Shown here one piece after another: positions 54,656-64,000 of a stretch of DNA of 64,000 bases (positions are counted from its first letter, which is position 1; every line of letters starts with the position of its first letter). Position numbers and translations under genes: made by a program. Source of the DNA: Gemmatimonadales bacterium (GTDB taxonomy: Bacteria; Gemmatimonadota; Gemmatimonadetes; Longimicrobiales; Gaopeijiaceae); the NCBI GenBank assembly GCA_020344755.1, contig CP070829.1:263223-327222 (forward strand), read 5' to 3'. The notes beneath the pieces were generated by a model that saw only the letters and a list, made by a program, of their open reading frames with translations, ran no database searches and was not told the origin of the DNA.

Positions 54656-56335
54656 CTACCGCACCAGCTTCTTGTACTTGATCCGATGCGGCTGGTCCGC
54701 GTCCGCTCCCAGGCGCCGCTTCTTGTCGTCTTCGTACTCCTGGAAGTTCCCGGGGTACCAGTGGACGTGGGAATCGCCCTCGAAGGCCAGGATGTGGGTC
54801 GCCACCCGGTCCAGGAACCACCGGTCGTGGGAGATGACCAGGACGCATCCGGCGAACTGGAGGATGGCGTCCTCCAGCGCCCGGAGGGTGTCCACATCCA
54901 GGTCGTTGGTGGGCTCGTCCAGGAGCATGACGTTCCCGCCCTCCTTGAGGAGCTTGGCCAGGTGCAGCCGGTTTCGCTCGCCGCCGGAGAGGACCCCCAC
55001 CTTCTTCTGCTGATCGGCGCCCCGGAAGTTGAACCACGACAGGTAGGCCCGCCCGTTCACCTCGGCCCGGCCGAAGTTCAGTACGTCGGCGCCGCCGGTG
55101 ACCTCCTCGAAGACGCTCTTGTCGCCGTCCAGCGCGGCCCTGCTCTGGTCCACGTAGGCCAGCTTCACCGTGTCCCCCACGGACAGGGAGCCGGCGTCGG
55201 GCTGCTCCTGGCCGGTGATCATCCGGAAGAGGGTGGTCTTGCCGGCGCCGTTGGCTCCGATGATTCCCACGATGGCCCCTGGGGGGACGTCGAAGCTCAG
55301 GTCCTCGATGAGGAGTTTGTCGCCGTAGGCCTTGGAGATCTTGTCAGCCTTGATGACGACGCTCCCCAGGCGGGGACCCTTGGGGATGAGGATCTCGGCG
55401 GTCTTCACCTGCTCCCGCTCGTCAGCGGCCAGGAGCTCCTCGTAGGCGCTCAGGCGGGCCTTCCCCTTGGACTGCCGCGCCCGGGGCGCCATGCGCACCC
55501 ACTCCAGCTCGCGCTCCAGCGTCTTGGCCCGGGCGGACTTCTCCTTCTCCTCCATCCGCATGCGCTCCTGCTTCTGCTCGAGCCAGGAGGTGTAGTTTCC
55601 CTTCCACGGGATCCCCTCGCCCCGGTCCAGCTCCAGGATCCACTCCGCCACGTTGTCCAGGAAGTACCGGTCGTGGGTGATGGCCACCACGGTGCCGGGA
55701 AACTGGGCCAGGTAGCGCTCCAGCCACAGGACCGACTCGGCGTCCAGGTGGTTGGTGGGCTCGTCCAGGAGGAGCATGTCCGGCTCCTCCAGCAGGATCC
55801 GGCAAAGCGCCACACGGCGCTTCTCGCCGCCGGAGAGCTTCGTCACGTCCGCGTCTCCGGGGGGGAGGCGCAGGGCGTCCATGGCGATCTCCAGCTTCCG
55901 GTCCAGGTCCCAGGCATTGGCGGCCTCGATGCGGTCCTGGAGCTTCGCTTGCTCCTCGATAAGTGCGTTCATCTCCTCGTCGGTGGTGACCTCCCCGAAC
56001 TTCATGCTCACCTCCTCGAACTTCCTCAGGAGGTCCCGGGTCTCTTTCACCGCCAGCTCCACGTTCCCCTTCACATCCAGCGAGGGGTCCAACTCCGGCT
56101 CCTGGGGGAGGTAGCCGATGCGCGTTCCCTTCATGGCCCAGGCTTCCCCCAGGAAGTCCTGGTCGATGCCCGCCATGACCTTGAGCAGCGACGACTTCCC
56201 GGATCCGTTGGGCCCCACAACCCCGATCTTCGCCCCGGGGAAGAAGGAGAGGCTGATGTTCTTCAGGATCTCCCGCTTGGGCGGGACGATCTTGGAGAGA
56301 CGATACATGTGGTAGATGAACTTCTGCTCGGACAT
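54656..56335 (-). CDS. ettA: ABC-F translational throttle protein EttA
   Basis: A 559-aa protein with two ABC ATPase domains. The first has GPNGSGKSS and signature LSGGEKRR with LLLDEPTNHLD. The second has GANGAGKTT, LSGGERNR and MLLDEPTNDLD. The linker includes the EttA-type RARQSKGKARLSAYEEL segment, and the tail is rich in basic residues (DDKKRRLG, PHRIKYKK). EttA binds the ribosomal E site and gates the first peptide bonds according to the ATP/ADP level. The length matches the usual 555. The ATG at 56335 gives the standard MSEQKFIYHMYRLSK start. Divergent from the first DPP-IV-like gene. A 3' remnant of a second copy lies at 43186. Confidence 0.95.
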   Translation of the reverse strand: MSEQKFIYHMYRLSKIVPPKREILKNISLSFFPGAKIGVVGPNGSGKSSLLKVMAGIDQDFLGEAWAMKGTRIGYLPQEPELDPSLDVKGNVELAVKETRDLLRKFEEVSMKFGEVTTDEEMNALIEEQAKLQDRIEAANAWDLDRKLEIAMDALRLPPGDADVTKLSGGEKRRVALCRILLEEPDMLLLDEPTNHLDAESVLWLERYLAQFPGTVVAITHDRYFLDNVAEWILELDRGEGIPWKGNYTSWLEQKQERMRMEEKEKSARAKTLERELEWVRMAPRARQSKGKARLSAYEELLAADEREQVKTAEILIPKGPRLGSVVIKADKISKAYGDKLLIEDLSFDVPPGAIVGIIGANGAGKTTLFRMITGQEQPDAGSLSVGDTVKLAYVDQSRAALDGDKSVFEEVTGGADVLNFGRAEVNGRAYLSWFNFRGADQQKKVGVLSGGERNRLHLAKLLKEGGNVMLLDEPTNDLDVDTLRALEDAILQFAGCVLVISHDRWFLDRVATHILAFEGDSHVHWYPGNFQEYEDDKKRRLGADADQPHRIKYKKLVR

Positions 56336-56563
56336 GTCGTGACGAATCGCTGGAGGTTCGCATTGGGAGGGCTGCGTGGGGCATCGCGCCGCGCCGCAGC
56401 CCGGAAAGATAAGGGTGCGGCCTGGGGGGGTGCAGTGGTCCGCTCCAGAGCCCGGGGAGGGAAGGACCGGACGGGAAGCACCCACATCGGGCCCGTCAGG
56501 CTGGACGGACGAGCGGGATCGGTCCCACTATGGCGGACCCGTTTCCCTCCCGAGGAGAGGCCC

Positions 56564-58924
56564 ATGCCCCGCAGTCCGTCCTGCGATCTCCGTACTGGCC
56601 TGTACCGGTGCGCACCGCTGCTTCTGACCCTATGGCTCCCCGCCCCGGGTATGACCCAGGTCACCTCCGCTGACTACACCCGCGCCGACCGGTTCCTGAG
56701 CTGGAACGCGGGCCAGCTGGTCACAGGGGACCAGGTGGTGCCGAACTGGTTGGATGGGGATCGCTTCTGGTACCGGAACCGGGTCCTGGAGGGGCACGAG
56801 TTCGTCCTGGTGGATCCCACGGTGCCCTCCCGTAGACCCGCCTTCGACCACCACCGGATCGCAGCGGCCCTCTCCATGGCGGCGGACACCTCCTACGTTG
56901 GAACGAAGCTCCCCTTCGACGACTTCGAGTTCGTGGACGGGGGGATCCGCTTCCACACCGCCGACTCGGTGCGCTGGAGCTGCACCACCACGGACTATTT
57001 CTGCACCGGTCCCGACTCCATCCCGGCGCCGCCCCGTACGGAGATCACCTCTCCCGATGGCCGCTGGGTGGCCTTCTCCCGTGACGAGAATCTCTGGGTC
57101 CGGTCCACGGAGACGGGAGAGGAAATCCAGCTCTCCACCGACGGGGAGGAGGACTTCGGGTATGCCGTGCCCCAGGAGGGATGCTGTAGCGTGGTGACGC
57201 TGGCCAGGCGGGGCGACGAGGCGCCCCCGGTCCTGGCGTGGTCCCCCGATTCCCGGATGATCGGCACCCACCGCCTGGACGAGCGGGCGGTGGAGCAGCT
57301 CCACCTCCTGGAGACGGCCACCGGCCGGCCCGTCCTCCACAGCTACCGTGTGGCCCTTCCGGGGGACTCGGTCATTCCGACCTACGAGGTACACCTCTTC
57401 GACGTCGAGGGACGCTCCCACGTCCGGGCCGATGTGGATCCCATCGACGCGGTGAACACCTCGTGCTGCGGGTTGGCCATCGACACGCTTTGGAAGGACG
57501 CCAGGTGGGGGGAGGGCGCCGACGAGCTCTTCTTCACGAGGGGGGTGCGAAGCTACGACACCCTTCAGCTCCATGCCGCCAACACGTCCACCGGGGAGAC
57601 CCGAATGATTCTGGAGGAGACCTCCAAGACCTACGTGGAGGCCAACGCGGGTCGTGGCGGCGTCCCGAATTGGCGGGTCATCAACGACAACTCGGAGGTG
57701 GTGTGGTGGTCCGAGCGTGACGGGTGGGGCCACCTGTACCTCTTCGACGCGGCGAGCGGTGAGCTCAGGAACCGGATCACCGAGGGACCCTGGATGGTGG
57801 CCGACCTCCTGGTGGTGGACGAGGCGAGCCGATGGGTCTACTTCACTGCGGTGGGTCGCGAGGAGGATCGAAACCCCTACTACCAGCATCTCTATCGGGC
57901 CCGCCTGGACGGGAGCGCGGTGGAGCTTCTGTCTCCGGAGGAAGCCGATCACCAGATCCGGATGAGCCCCTCGGGTCGCTACTTCGTGGACCAGTACGGG
58001 ACCTACGAGTCCGCTCCCGTCACGGTACTCCGGGACCGGAGTGGGCGGGTCCTGGCCACGCTCGAGGAGGCGGACTTCTCGACGCTGCTGGCCACCGGGT
58101 GGCGCTTTCCCGTCCCCTTCACTGCGCTGGCCCGAGATGGGGTGACCCCGGTTCACGGCCTCCTCTTCTTTCCCTCGGACTTCGACGAGGACGCGTCGTA
58201 CCCGGTCGTGGACTACATCTATCCCGGCCCCCAGGTGGGCCCCATCCGCTCCCGGCAGGGCTCGGTGAGCCAGGGGGGGAATGCCGCGGCGCTGGCGGAG
58301 CTGGGCTTCATCGTCTTCCAGATCGACGCCCTCGGGACGCCCCTGAGGGATAAAGCCTTCCACGACGCCTATTACGGCAACATGCGGGACAACGGGATCC
58401 CCGATCACATCGCCGCCCTGCGACAACTGGCCACCCGATATCCACAGATGGACCTGGACCGGGTGGGGATCTTCGGGCACTCCGGGGGTGGCTTCTCCTC
58501 CACCGACGCCATCCTGAGCTACCCGGACTTCTTCAAGGTGGCCGTCTCCACCGCCGGGAACCACGACAATCGCAGCTACGATTTCACCTGGGGCGAGAAG
58601 TACCACGGGCTGCTGACCCGGAACCCCGACGGGACCGACTCCTTCGACTCCCAGGCGAACCAGAACATCGCCCACCGGCTCGAGGGGAAGGTGCTGTTCA
58701 TGTACGGTACCCTGGACGACAACGTGCACCCCAACGCCAACCTCCTGGTCATCGACGAGCTCATCAGGGCGAACAAGGACTTCGACCTGGTGGTGCTTCC
58801 CAATCGGAATCACGGCTTCTCCAACGAGCCGTATGTGATCCGTCGGACGTGGGACTACTTCGTTCGACACCTGAAGGGGGTGGAGCCCCCGGAAGGCTTC
58901 GAGATCGTCCGGCCCACCAACTGA
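56564..58924 (+). CDS. Exported DPP-IV-like S9 peptidase, first of three
   Basis: A 786-aa protein with a leader (APLLLTLWLPAPG). The N-terminal propeller carries SERDGWGHLYLFD. The C-terminal hydrolase has S640 in GIFGHSGGGFSS, the acid in YGTLDDNVHP, and His in PNRNHGFSNEP, ending in WDYFVRHLKG. DPP-IV-like enzymes remove N-terminal dipeptides, often with proline or alanine second. Two Cys pairs (EGCCSVV, TSCCGLA) in the propeller are not seen in the two sisters. GAGGAGAGG precedes the ATG at 56564. It heads a run of at least four co-directional genes with very short gaps (10, 43 and 4 bases), so the operon promoter is probably in the 229-base gap before it, shared with divergent ettA. Confidence 0.92.
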   Translation: MPRSPSCDLRTGLYRCAPLLLTLWLPAPGMTQVTSADYTRADRFLSWNAGQLVTGDQVVPNWLDGDRFWYRNRVLEGHEFVLVDPTVPSRRPAFDHHRIAAALSMAADTSYVGTKLPFDDFEFVDGGIRFHTADSVRWSCTTTDYFCTGPDSIPAPPRTEITSPDGRWVAFSRDENLWVRSTETGEEIQLSTDGEEDFGYAVPQEGCCSVVTLARRGDEAPPVLAWSPDSRMIGTHRLDERAVEQLHLLETATGRPVLHSYRVALPGDSVIPTYEVHLFDVEGRSHVRADVDPIDAVNTSCCGLAIDTLWKDARWGEGADELFFTRGVRSYDTLQLHAANTSTGETRMILEETSKTYVEANAGRGGVPNWRVINDNSEVVWWSERDGWGHLYLFDAASGELRNRITEGPWMVADLLVVDEASRWVYFTAVGREEDRNPYYQHLYRARLDGSAVELLSPEEADHQIRMSPSGRYFVDQYGTYESAPVTVLRDRSGRVLATLEEADFSTLLATGWRFPVPFTALARDGVTPVHGLLFFPSDFDEDASYPVVDYIYPGPQVGPIRSRQGSVSQGGNAAALAELGFIVFQIDALGTPLRDKAFHDAYYGNMRDNGIPDHIAALRQLATRYPQMDLDRVGIFGHSGGGFSSTDAILSYPDFFKVAVSTAGNHDNRSYDFTWGEKYHGLLTRNPDGTDSFDSQANQNIAHRLEGKVLFMYGTLDDNVHPNANLLVIDELIRANKDFDLVVLPNRNHGFSNEPYVIRRTWDYFVRHLKGVEPPEGFEIVRPTN

Positions 58925-58934
58925 GGAGTCGGCG

Positions 58935-61427
58935 ATGAGCATCTTCCACCTGGAGATTTCCATCGACCGGGTCAACGGGGCCCGGACACTGCCGGACAGA
59001 GTCCGCCGGACGCGCCTGGCCGGCGCCCTGGGATTGGCTGTGATGGTGCTGGGGATTGGGACGCCCGTGGCAGCGCAGGAACGGGGGGAAGGGGCGTTGG
59101 CCGCCCTGGGAAGCTCCGCCGTAACTGCCGCAGACTATGCCAAGTCGGCGCTCCTCCTCCCATGGTCCGCCAACGACCTGGTGAAGGGGGACGCGGTGCA
59201 GCCGAACTGGATTGCGGGCAGCGACCGCTTCTGGTACCGGACCCGAGTCGAGGAGGGGCACGAATTCATCCGGGTGGACCCGGTCGCCAACACCCGGGGT
59301 CCTCTCTTCGACCGGCATCGCCTGGCCTCGGCGCTCTCCCTGGCGGCGGACACCTCGTACGTGGGCACGAAGCTCCCCTTCCGGGACTTCGACTTCGCCG
59401 GTTCCGAGGCCCGCATCGCCTTCGACGCCGGCAAACGGCGCTTCGAGTGCGACCTCCGGGCCTACGATTGCGTGGCGGTGGATACCCTCCAGGATCGTCG
59501 GGCCTTCGTGGTCTCACCGGACTCCACGCTGGAGGTCTTCATGATGGGCCACGACCTCTACGTGCGTCCCTTCATGGGGGGGGACACGGTCCGCCTCACC
59601 AACGACGGCGAGCCCCTCTTCCAGTATGGGGCGGGCATGCCCAGCCCCGGTCAGGTGAAGAACGGCACCCCGCAGCGCCCACAGGTAAGCTGGGCCCCGA
59701 ACTCCCGGCGGCTCGCGGTGGTGCGCCCCGACGAGCGAGGCGTGGAGATGATGCACTATCTCTCCTACACCCCCCCTCGGCCCCGGCACTTCGCCCGGCC
59801 CTATGCGCTCCCCGGCGATTCCGTGATCCCCCAACCGGTGATCCACATCCTGGATCTTCCCGGAGACCTGGGCGCCGCCGCGGCGGATCCGGACACGGGA
59901 CGAGCCCACGCCGGCGCCAACCATCAATTGGTGCTGGGGGAGGACCTCTGGACCCTGGGCTTCGGGGCCAACAACTACAGCGGAGGGGGGCCGGCGGCGG
60001 ACTCCGCCTGGACGGCCGACTCCAGAAAGCTCCGCCTCTACCACTTCACGCGGGGAGCGAAGAAGCTCACCCTGGCGGAGGTGGAGGCCTCCACCGGAGA
60101 GGCTCGCGTCCTGGCCGCCGACTCCTCGAAGACCAACGTCATCGGGAACCACTGGCGGGGACCCAAGAGCTTCTGGGCCTCCGACGATGGGAGCACGGTG
60201 ATCTGGTGGTCCGAGCGGGACGGCTGGGCGCACCTCTATCGGATGGACGCCGCCACCGAGCGCGCGCCCCGGGTGACGCAGCTCACCGCCGGTCCGTGGA
60301 CGGTAGGGACCCTGCTCCACGTAGACGAGGAGCGCCGGCTCCTCTACTTCACCGGCCGGGGTCGGGAAGCGGGACGGAACGTCTACTATGCCCACCTCTA
60401 CCGAGTGGGCTTCGACGGTTCGGGGCTCACCCTCCTCACCCCGGAAGACGCCAACCACGAGGTCACCTTTTCTCCCTCGGGGAACTACTTCGTGGACGTG
60501 CAGTCGCGCATCGAGGCGCCACCGGTCTCGGTGCTGCGCAGAGCCCGGGACGGCGCGGTGGTGCGGGAGCTGGAGTCCGCCGACGTGACCCTCCTGGAAG
60601 AGGCGGGATGGCGGCCGGCGGAGGTCTTCACGGCGAAGGCCCGGGACGGGATCACGGAGATCTACGGGATCGTTCACTTCCCCGCAGACCTGGACACCAC
60701 CCGGAGCTACCCGGTTCTGGAGTACATCTATCCCGGACCGTTCACGGGGAGCGTGGGTGCGTGGTCCTTCAAGGGCGGGAGCGAGCAGCGGGCGTTGGCG
60801 AACCTGGGCTTCGTGGTGGTCCAGGTGGACCACCTGGGGACGCCGTACCGCTCGAAGGCCATGCACGACAATTACTACGGGGACATGGGAGACAACGGCA
60901 TCGCCGACCACGTGGCGGCGGTGAAGCAGCTGGCGGCTCGATTCCCGTTCATGGACCTGGACCGGGTGGGGATCTGGGGCCATTCCGGGGGCGGATTCGC
61001 GTCCACGGGGGCCATCCTCCGCTTCCCGGACTTCTACAAGGTGGCCGTCTCCGGGGCCGGGAATCACGACCAGCGCACCTACGGTATCCATTGGGGACCC
61101 CTGTATCAGGGGCTCTTTCAGATGGACACGGTGCGGGGCGGCGACAACTACGAGAGCCAAGCGAACCAGCTCCTGGTGGAGAACCTGAAAGGGAAGCTCC
61201 TCCTCATGCACGGGGACATGGATGACAACGTGCACCCGGCCATGACCATCCAGGTGGTGAACCGCCTCATCGCCGCCAACAAGGACTTCGACCTCGTCAT
61301 CGCGCCGGACCGGGCCCACTCCCTGAACGAGCCCTACTTCATCCGTCGGCGGTGGGACTACTTCGTGAGGCACCTCCTGGGAGCGGATCCTCCCCGGGAG
61401 TTCGAGATCGTGCGACCAGGCAACTGA
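58935..61427 (+). CDS. Exported DPP-IV-like S9 peptidase, second of three
   Basis: An 830-aa protein with a leader ending at PVAAQ. Same layout as its neighbours: propeller with WWSERDGWAHLYRMD, then the hydrolase with S684 in GIWGHSGGGFAS, acid in GDMDDNVHP, and His in DRAHSLNEPYF. The start ATG at 58935 has GAGGAG nine bases upstream, 10 bases after the first gene's stop. The propeller contains a longer insertion around residues 310-350 with DTGRAHAGANHQL, not seen in the others. The closeness of the three points to ancestral tandem duplication followed by change in the propeller, which in this family controls substrate access. Confidence 0.92.
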   Translation: MSIFHLEISIDRVNGARTLPDRVRRTRLAGALGLAVMVLGIGTPVAAQERGEGALAALGSSAVTAADYAKSALLLPWSANDLVKGDAVQPNWIAGSDRFWYRTRVEEGHEFIRVDPVANTRGPLFDRHRLASALSLAADTSYVGTKLPFRDFDFAGSEARIAFDAGKRRFECDLRAYDCVAVDTLQDRRAFVVSPDSTLEVFMMGHDLYVRPFMGGDTVRLTNDGEPLFQYGAGMPSPGQVKNGTPQRPQVSWAPNSRRLAVVRPDERGVEMMHYLSYTPPRPRHFARPYALPGDSVIPQPVIHILDLPGDLGAAAADPDTGRAHAGANHQLVLGEDLWTLGFGANNYSGGGPAADSAWTADSRKLRLYHFTRGAKKLTLAEVEASTGEARVLAADSSKTNVIGNHWRGPKSFWASDDGSTVIWWSERDGWAHLYRMDAATERAPRVTQLTAGPWTVGTLLHVDEERRLLYFTGRGREAGRNVYYAHLYRVGFDGSGLTLLTPEDANHEVTFSPSGNYFVDVQSRIEAPPVSVLRRARDGAVVRELESADVTLLEEAGWRPAEVFTAKARDGITEIYGIVHFPADLDTTRSYPVLEYIYPGPFTGSVGAWSFKGGSEQRALANLGFVVVQVDHLGTPYRSKAMHDNYYGDMGDNGIADHVAAVKQLAARFPFMDLDRVGIWGHSGGGFASTGAILRFPDFYKVAVSGAGNHDQRTYGIHWGPLYQGLFQMDTVRGGDNYESQANQLLVENLKGKLLLMHGDMDDNVHPAMTIQVVNRLIAANKDFDLVIAPDRAHSLNEPYFIRRRWDYFVRHLLGADPPREFEIVRPGN

Positions 61428-61470
61428 TCCAAGGGTGGATCGGCAGCCGAATCAATCCAGAGGGTGTGAC

Positions 61471-63855
61471 ATGATGCGACGAGCGAGCCCGGTTCTTCTC
61501 TCTGCACTGGTCCTGGGGGGGCTGGTGACGACGGTACCGTTGGGTGACGTCCTCGAGGCGCAGGAGCAGCCCCGCCCCCGGGTCGACGAGACCCGATATA
61601 CCCAGGCCGAGCGCTACCTGGCCTGGCACGCCGACAACCTCGTCTACGGCGACGCTGTGGTTCCCGGTTGGATGGCCGGAGGGAACCGCTTCTGGTACCG
61701 GAACCAGACGCCGGAGGGGGCCGAGTTCGTGGTGGTGGATGCGGCCCGTGGCAGCCGGGGCCTCCTCTTCGACCGGGACCGGCTGGCGGCGGCCATGTCC
61801 CTGGCGGCGGACACCTCCTTCGTGGGCCACAAGCTGCCCTTCCGCACCTTCGAATTCGGCGACGGCTCCAACGAGGGCGTCATCGAGTTCGAGGCCAACA
61901 AGAAGGGTTTCTCCTGCGACATCCGGGCCTACACCTGCATGGTAGGGGACACCTTCCCGGACGACGACGGCTTCGTCACATCTCCCGATGGGACGCTGGA
62001 GGCGTTCATCCACGAGCACGACCTCTGGGTCCGCACCGTGGAGAGTGGGGATTCCACCCGGCTCACCACCGATGGCGAGGAGCTCTGGGAGTACGGGATC
62101 CAGGCGGCGCGCCCCGGGCAGATCATCGCCGGCACGGTGCAGCGGCCCGTCCTGCAGTGGTCTCCGGACTCCCGCCGGATCGCGGTGCAGCGGATGGACG
62201 AGCGGAACGTGGGGACCTTCCCCCTCTACTCCTCCACCCACGTGCGGCCCAAGGCGTACGAGTACCCGTACCCCATTCCCAGCGACTCCGTCATTCCCCG
62301 CTTCGACGTGCATGTGGTGGGGGTGGAGGACGGCTCCAATGTGCGGGTGCAGCTCGAGCCCCAGCCCTACCTCACCTTCACCGCCGCGGGAATGAGGGAT
62401 TCCACCTGGGTCACGGTGAAGTGGAAGGAGGGCGGGGAGCGTCTCTACCTGACCCACGCCACGCGGGGGGCCAAGAGCATCAGCCTCTACGAGGCGGACC
62501 TGGCCACGGGAGAGGCCACCCCCATCGTGGGGGACACGCTGGCCACCCACGTGGAGCTCAACCTGGACATCGTAGGAGGAAACCCGAACTGGGACGTGGT
62601 CAACGGCGGACAGGACGTCCTCTGGTTCTCGGAGCGCGACGGGTGGGCCCACCTGTACCGCTTCGGGCCCGACGGTGCCCTGAAGAATCGGGTCACCTCC
62701 GGGCCCTGGACCTTCGGGGAGATCCTGCACGTGGACGAGGCCTCGGACCGGATCTGGTTCACCGCACGGGGTCGGGAGGAGGACCGCCTCCCCATGTTCC
62801 GCCAGCTCTACGCCGTGAACCTGGACGGCACAGGCCTCACCCTCCTGGCCGGGGACGACGGGGATCACACCGTCTCCCCCACCCCTGACGGCCGCTGGTT
62901 CGTGGACGCGTACTCGCGCCCGGACGTACCCCCCGTGTCCGTGCTCCGGGACCGGAGCGGGCGGGTGGTCATGGAGCTGGAGACGGCGGACGTGAGCGCC
63001 CTGGAGGAGATGGGGTGGTCGCCGCCCCGGGTCTTCGAGTACAAGGCCCGGGACGGGGTCACCTCCGTTTGGGGGCTCATGTACACCCCGTCGGACTTCG
63101 ACTCCGCCAGGGCCTACCCGGTGGTAGAGTACATCTACCCGGGCCCCTTCATCGGAAGCGTGGGGACCTGGAACTTCGGGGGAAGCGCCCAGGGGTTGGG
63201 CCGGCGCGGGGACCAGGACGCGCTAGCGGAGCTCGGGTTCGTGGTGCTGCAGATGGACCACCTGGGAACGTCCCTCCGCTCCAAGGCCATGCTGGACCAC
63301 TATTGGGGCAACATGGGGGACAACGGCATTCCCGATCATGTGGCGGCGTTGCGGCAGCTCGGTGCGCGCCACGACTTCCTGGACCTGGATCGGGTGGGGA
63401 TCTACGGCCACTCGGGGGGCGGGTTCGCCTCTACCGACGCCATCCTCCGCTACCCCGACATATACAAGGTTGCGGTCTCAACGGCCGGGAACCACGACAA
63501 CCGGACCTACCACGCAGCCTACGCCGAGAAGTACCAGGGGCTCTTCACCCAGGACACGGTGAAGGGGACCCATTCGTACCAGAACCAGGTGAACGCCTCC
63601 CTGGCGGAGAACCTCCAGGGCAAGCTCTTCCTCATGACCGGGGACATGGACGACAACGTTCACCCGGCCATGACCATCCAGGTGGCGGATGCCCTCATCA
63701 AGGCGAACAAGAGCTTCGACTTTCTCATCCTCCCGAACCGGGCCCACGGGCTCAACGAACCGTATGTGGTGCGCCGGCGGTGGGACTACTTCGTGGAGCA
63801 CCTCCTGGGCGCGACGCCGCCCCGAGACTTCCGCATCACCCGACCGGAGGGTTGA
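61471..63855 (+). CDS. Exported DPP-IV-like S9 peptidase, third of three
   Basis: A 794-aa protein with a leader (LLSALVLGGLVTTVPLG). It has SERDGWAHLYRFG in the propeller, S648 in GIYGHSGGGFAS, acid in TGDMDDNVHP and His in NRAHGLNEPYV, then WDYFVEHLLGA. The ATG at 61471, followed at once by another ATG, has GAGGG seven bases before it. A GTG at 61435 would add 12 residues ahead of the leader. It is closest to the second gene by eye (shared HxDMDDNVHPAMTIQV stretch). Its stop is four bases before the next gene. Confidence 0.92.
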   Translation: MMRRASPVLLSALVLGGLVTTVPLGDVLEAQEQPRPRVDETRYTQAERYLAWHADNLVYGDAVVPGWMAGGNRFWYRNQTPEGAEFVVVDAARGSRGLLFDRDRLAAAMSLAADTSFVGHKLPFRTFEFGDGSNEGVIEFEANKKGFSCDIRAYTCMVGDTFPDDDGFVTSPDGTLEAFIHEHDLWVRTVESGDSTRLTTDGEELWEYGIQAARPGQIIAGTVQRPVLQWSPDSRRIAVQRMDERNVGTFPLYSSTHVRPKAYEYPYPIPSDSVIPRFDVHVVGVEDGSNVRVQLEPQPYLTFTAAGMRDSTWVTVKWKEGGERLYLTHATRGAKSISLYEADLATGEATPIVGDTLATHVELNLDIVGGNPNWDVVNGGQDVLWFSERDGWAHLYRFGPDGALKNRVTSGPWTFGEILHVDEASDRIWFTARGREEDRLPMFRQLYAVNLDGTGLTLLAGDDGDHTVSPTPDGRWFVDAYSRPDVPPVSVLRDRSGRVVMELETADVSALEEMGWSPPRVFEYKARDGVTSVWGLMYTPSDFDSARAYPVVEYIYPGPFIGSVGTWNFGGSAQGLGRRGDQDALAELGFVVLQMDHLGTSLRSKAMLDHYWGNMGDNGIPDHVAALRQLGARHDFLDLDRVGIYGHSGGGFASTDAILRYPDIYKVAVSTAGNHDNRTYHAAYAEKYQGLFTQDTVKGTHSYQNQVNASLAENLQGKLFLMTGDMDDNVHPAMTIQVADALIKANKSFDFLILPNRAHGLNEPYVVRRRWDYFVEHLLGATPPRDFRITRPEG

Positions 63856-63859
63856 TCCG

Positions 63860-64000
63860 ATGAGACGTTCTCGCCCCCTTTTCGCTGCCTCCGTCCTGGC
63901 GGCGCTGGCGCTCCCCGTATCGCCCGGCCTCCCGACCGGGCCCCCGGTCCGCGGGCCCGGACCCGGTACCGACCCCGGTCCCGGAGCCGCTTCTTGGCTG
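63860..64000 (+). CDS. Exported protein, partial (right edge)
   Basis: 47 codons are visible from the ATG at 63860, four bases after the third peptidase. They encode a positively charged start (MRRSRP), a hydrophobic core (LFAASVLAALALPV) and a Pro/Gly-rich stretch. This is a signal peptide with the start of a mature chain. Its position makes it the fourth gene of the peptidase operon. The family cannot be seen in the part given. Low-complexity Pro-Gly sequence may be a linker. Confidence 0.6.
   Translation, partial: MRRSRPLFAASVLAALALPVSPGLPTGPPVRGPGPGTDPGPGAASWL

Noticed and set aside
56630..58975. 781-codon open frame on the minus strand opposite the first DPP-IV-like peptidase
   Set aside because: Shadow frame. 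Similar open frames occur opposite the other two peptidases because the genes are related.
1..64000. CRISPR arrays, rRNA and tRNA genes
   Set aside because: Looked for regular short repeats and conserved RNA motifs on both strands and saw none.

Overview
The window is high-GC DNA from a Gram-negative bacterium with an outer membrane. The best fit is a member of the Gemmatimonadota. This is inferred from the gene mix, not from a marker gene: SusC/SusD-type transporters, a DUF5916 outer-membrane protein, many lipoprotein or exported hydrolases, RR-leader oxidoreductases, DinB-like proteins and large PEGA-type regulators in a GC-rich genome. No rRNA, tRNA or CRISPR array was found.

Layout. 1-11 kb: a partial membrane protein, a DUF5916 outer-membrane protein, a broken ankyrin-repeat gene, exported M28 and M20 metallopeptidases, an SMP-30-like lipoprotein, a serine beta-lactamase-fold hydrolase, a DinB-like protein and a small beta-barrel protein. 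11.3-15.2 kb: an unusual 1031-aa exported protein that carries a phospholipase-D catalytic region behind a barrel-like N-terminal part. It faces a convergent barrel-protein/M14-peptidase pair across a strong hairpin. 17-25 kb: an RR-leader Rossmann protein, a coupled S9A peptidase/serine hydrolase pair, a lipid-anchored serpin and a cyclase-family lipoprotein. 25-43 kb: two small helical proteins, an ABC1/UbiB kinase, a large FAD oxidoreductase, a TonB receptor, a 1716-aa pseudokinase-ATPase-GAF-nucleotide cyclase protein, a C-methyltransferase-like protein, an enoyl-reductase-like protein and a 966-aa tandem acetoacetate-decarboxylase-fold protein. This looks like an uncharacterised lipid or terpenoid modification neighbourhood with its own signalling proteins.

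43-46.5 kb is a scrap zone: a 3' remnant of ettA, a second nucleotide cyclase with TPR-like repeats, a YciI-like remnant and pieces of two transposase families. 46.5-54.1 kb: a SusC/SusD pair ending in a clear terminator, an orphan lipid-anchored TonB plug, and a TM-PEGA-FGE-like-hydrolase fusion. 54.6-64 kb: intact ettA, then three tandem exported DPP-IV-like S9 peptidases and the start of a fourth exported protein in the same operon.

Taken together, much of the window concerns degrading peptides outside the cytoplasm (M28, M20, M14, S9A, three S9B/DPP-IV-like) and importing products (TonB receptor, SusCD). A periplasmic or surface serpin may protect the cell from serine proteases. The least explained parts are the 28-43 kb enzyme neighbourhood, the PLD-barrel protein and the FGE-hydrolase fusion.
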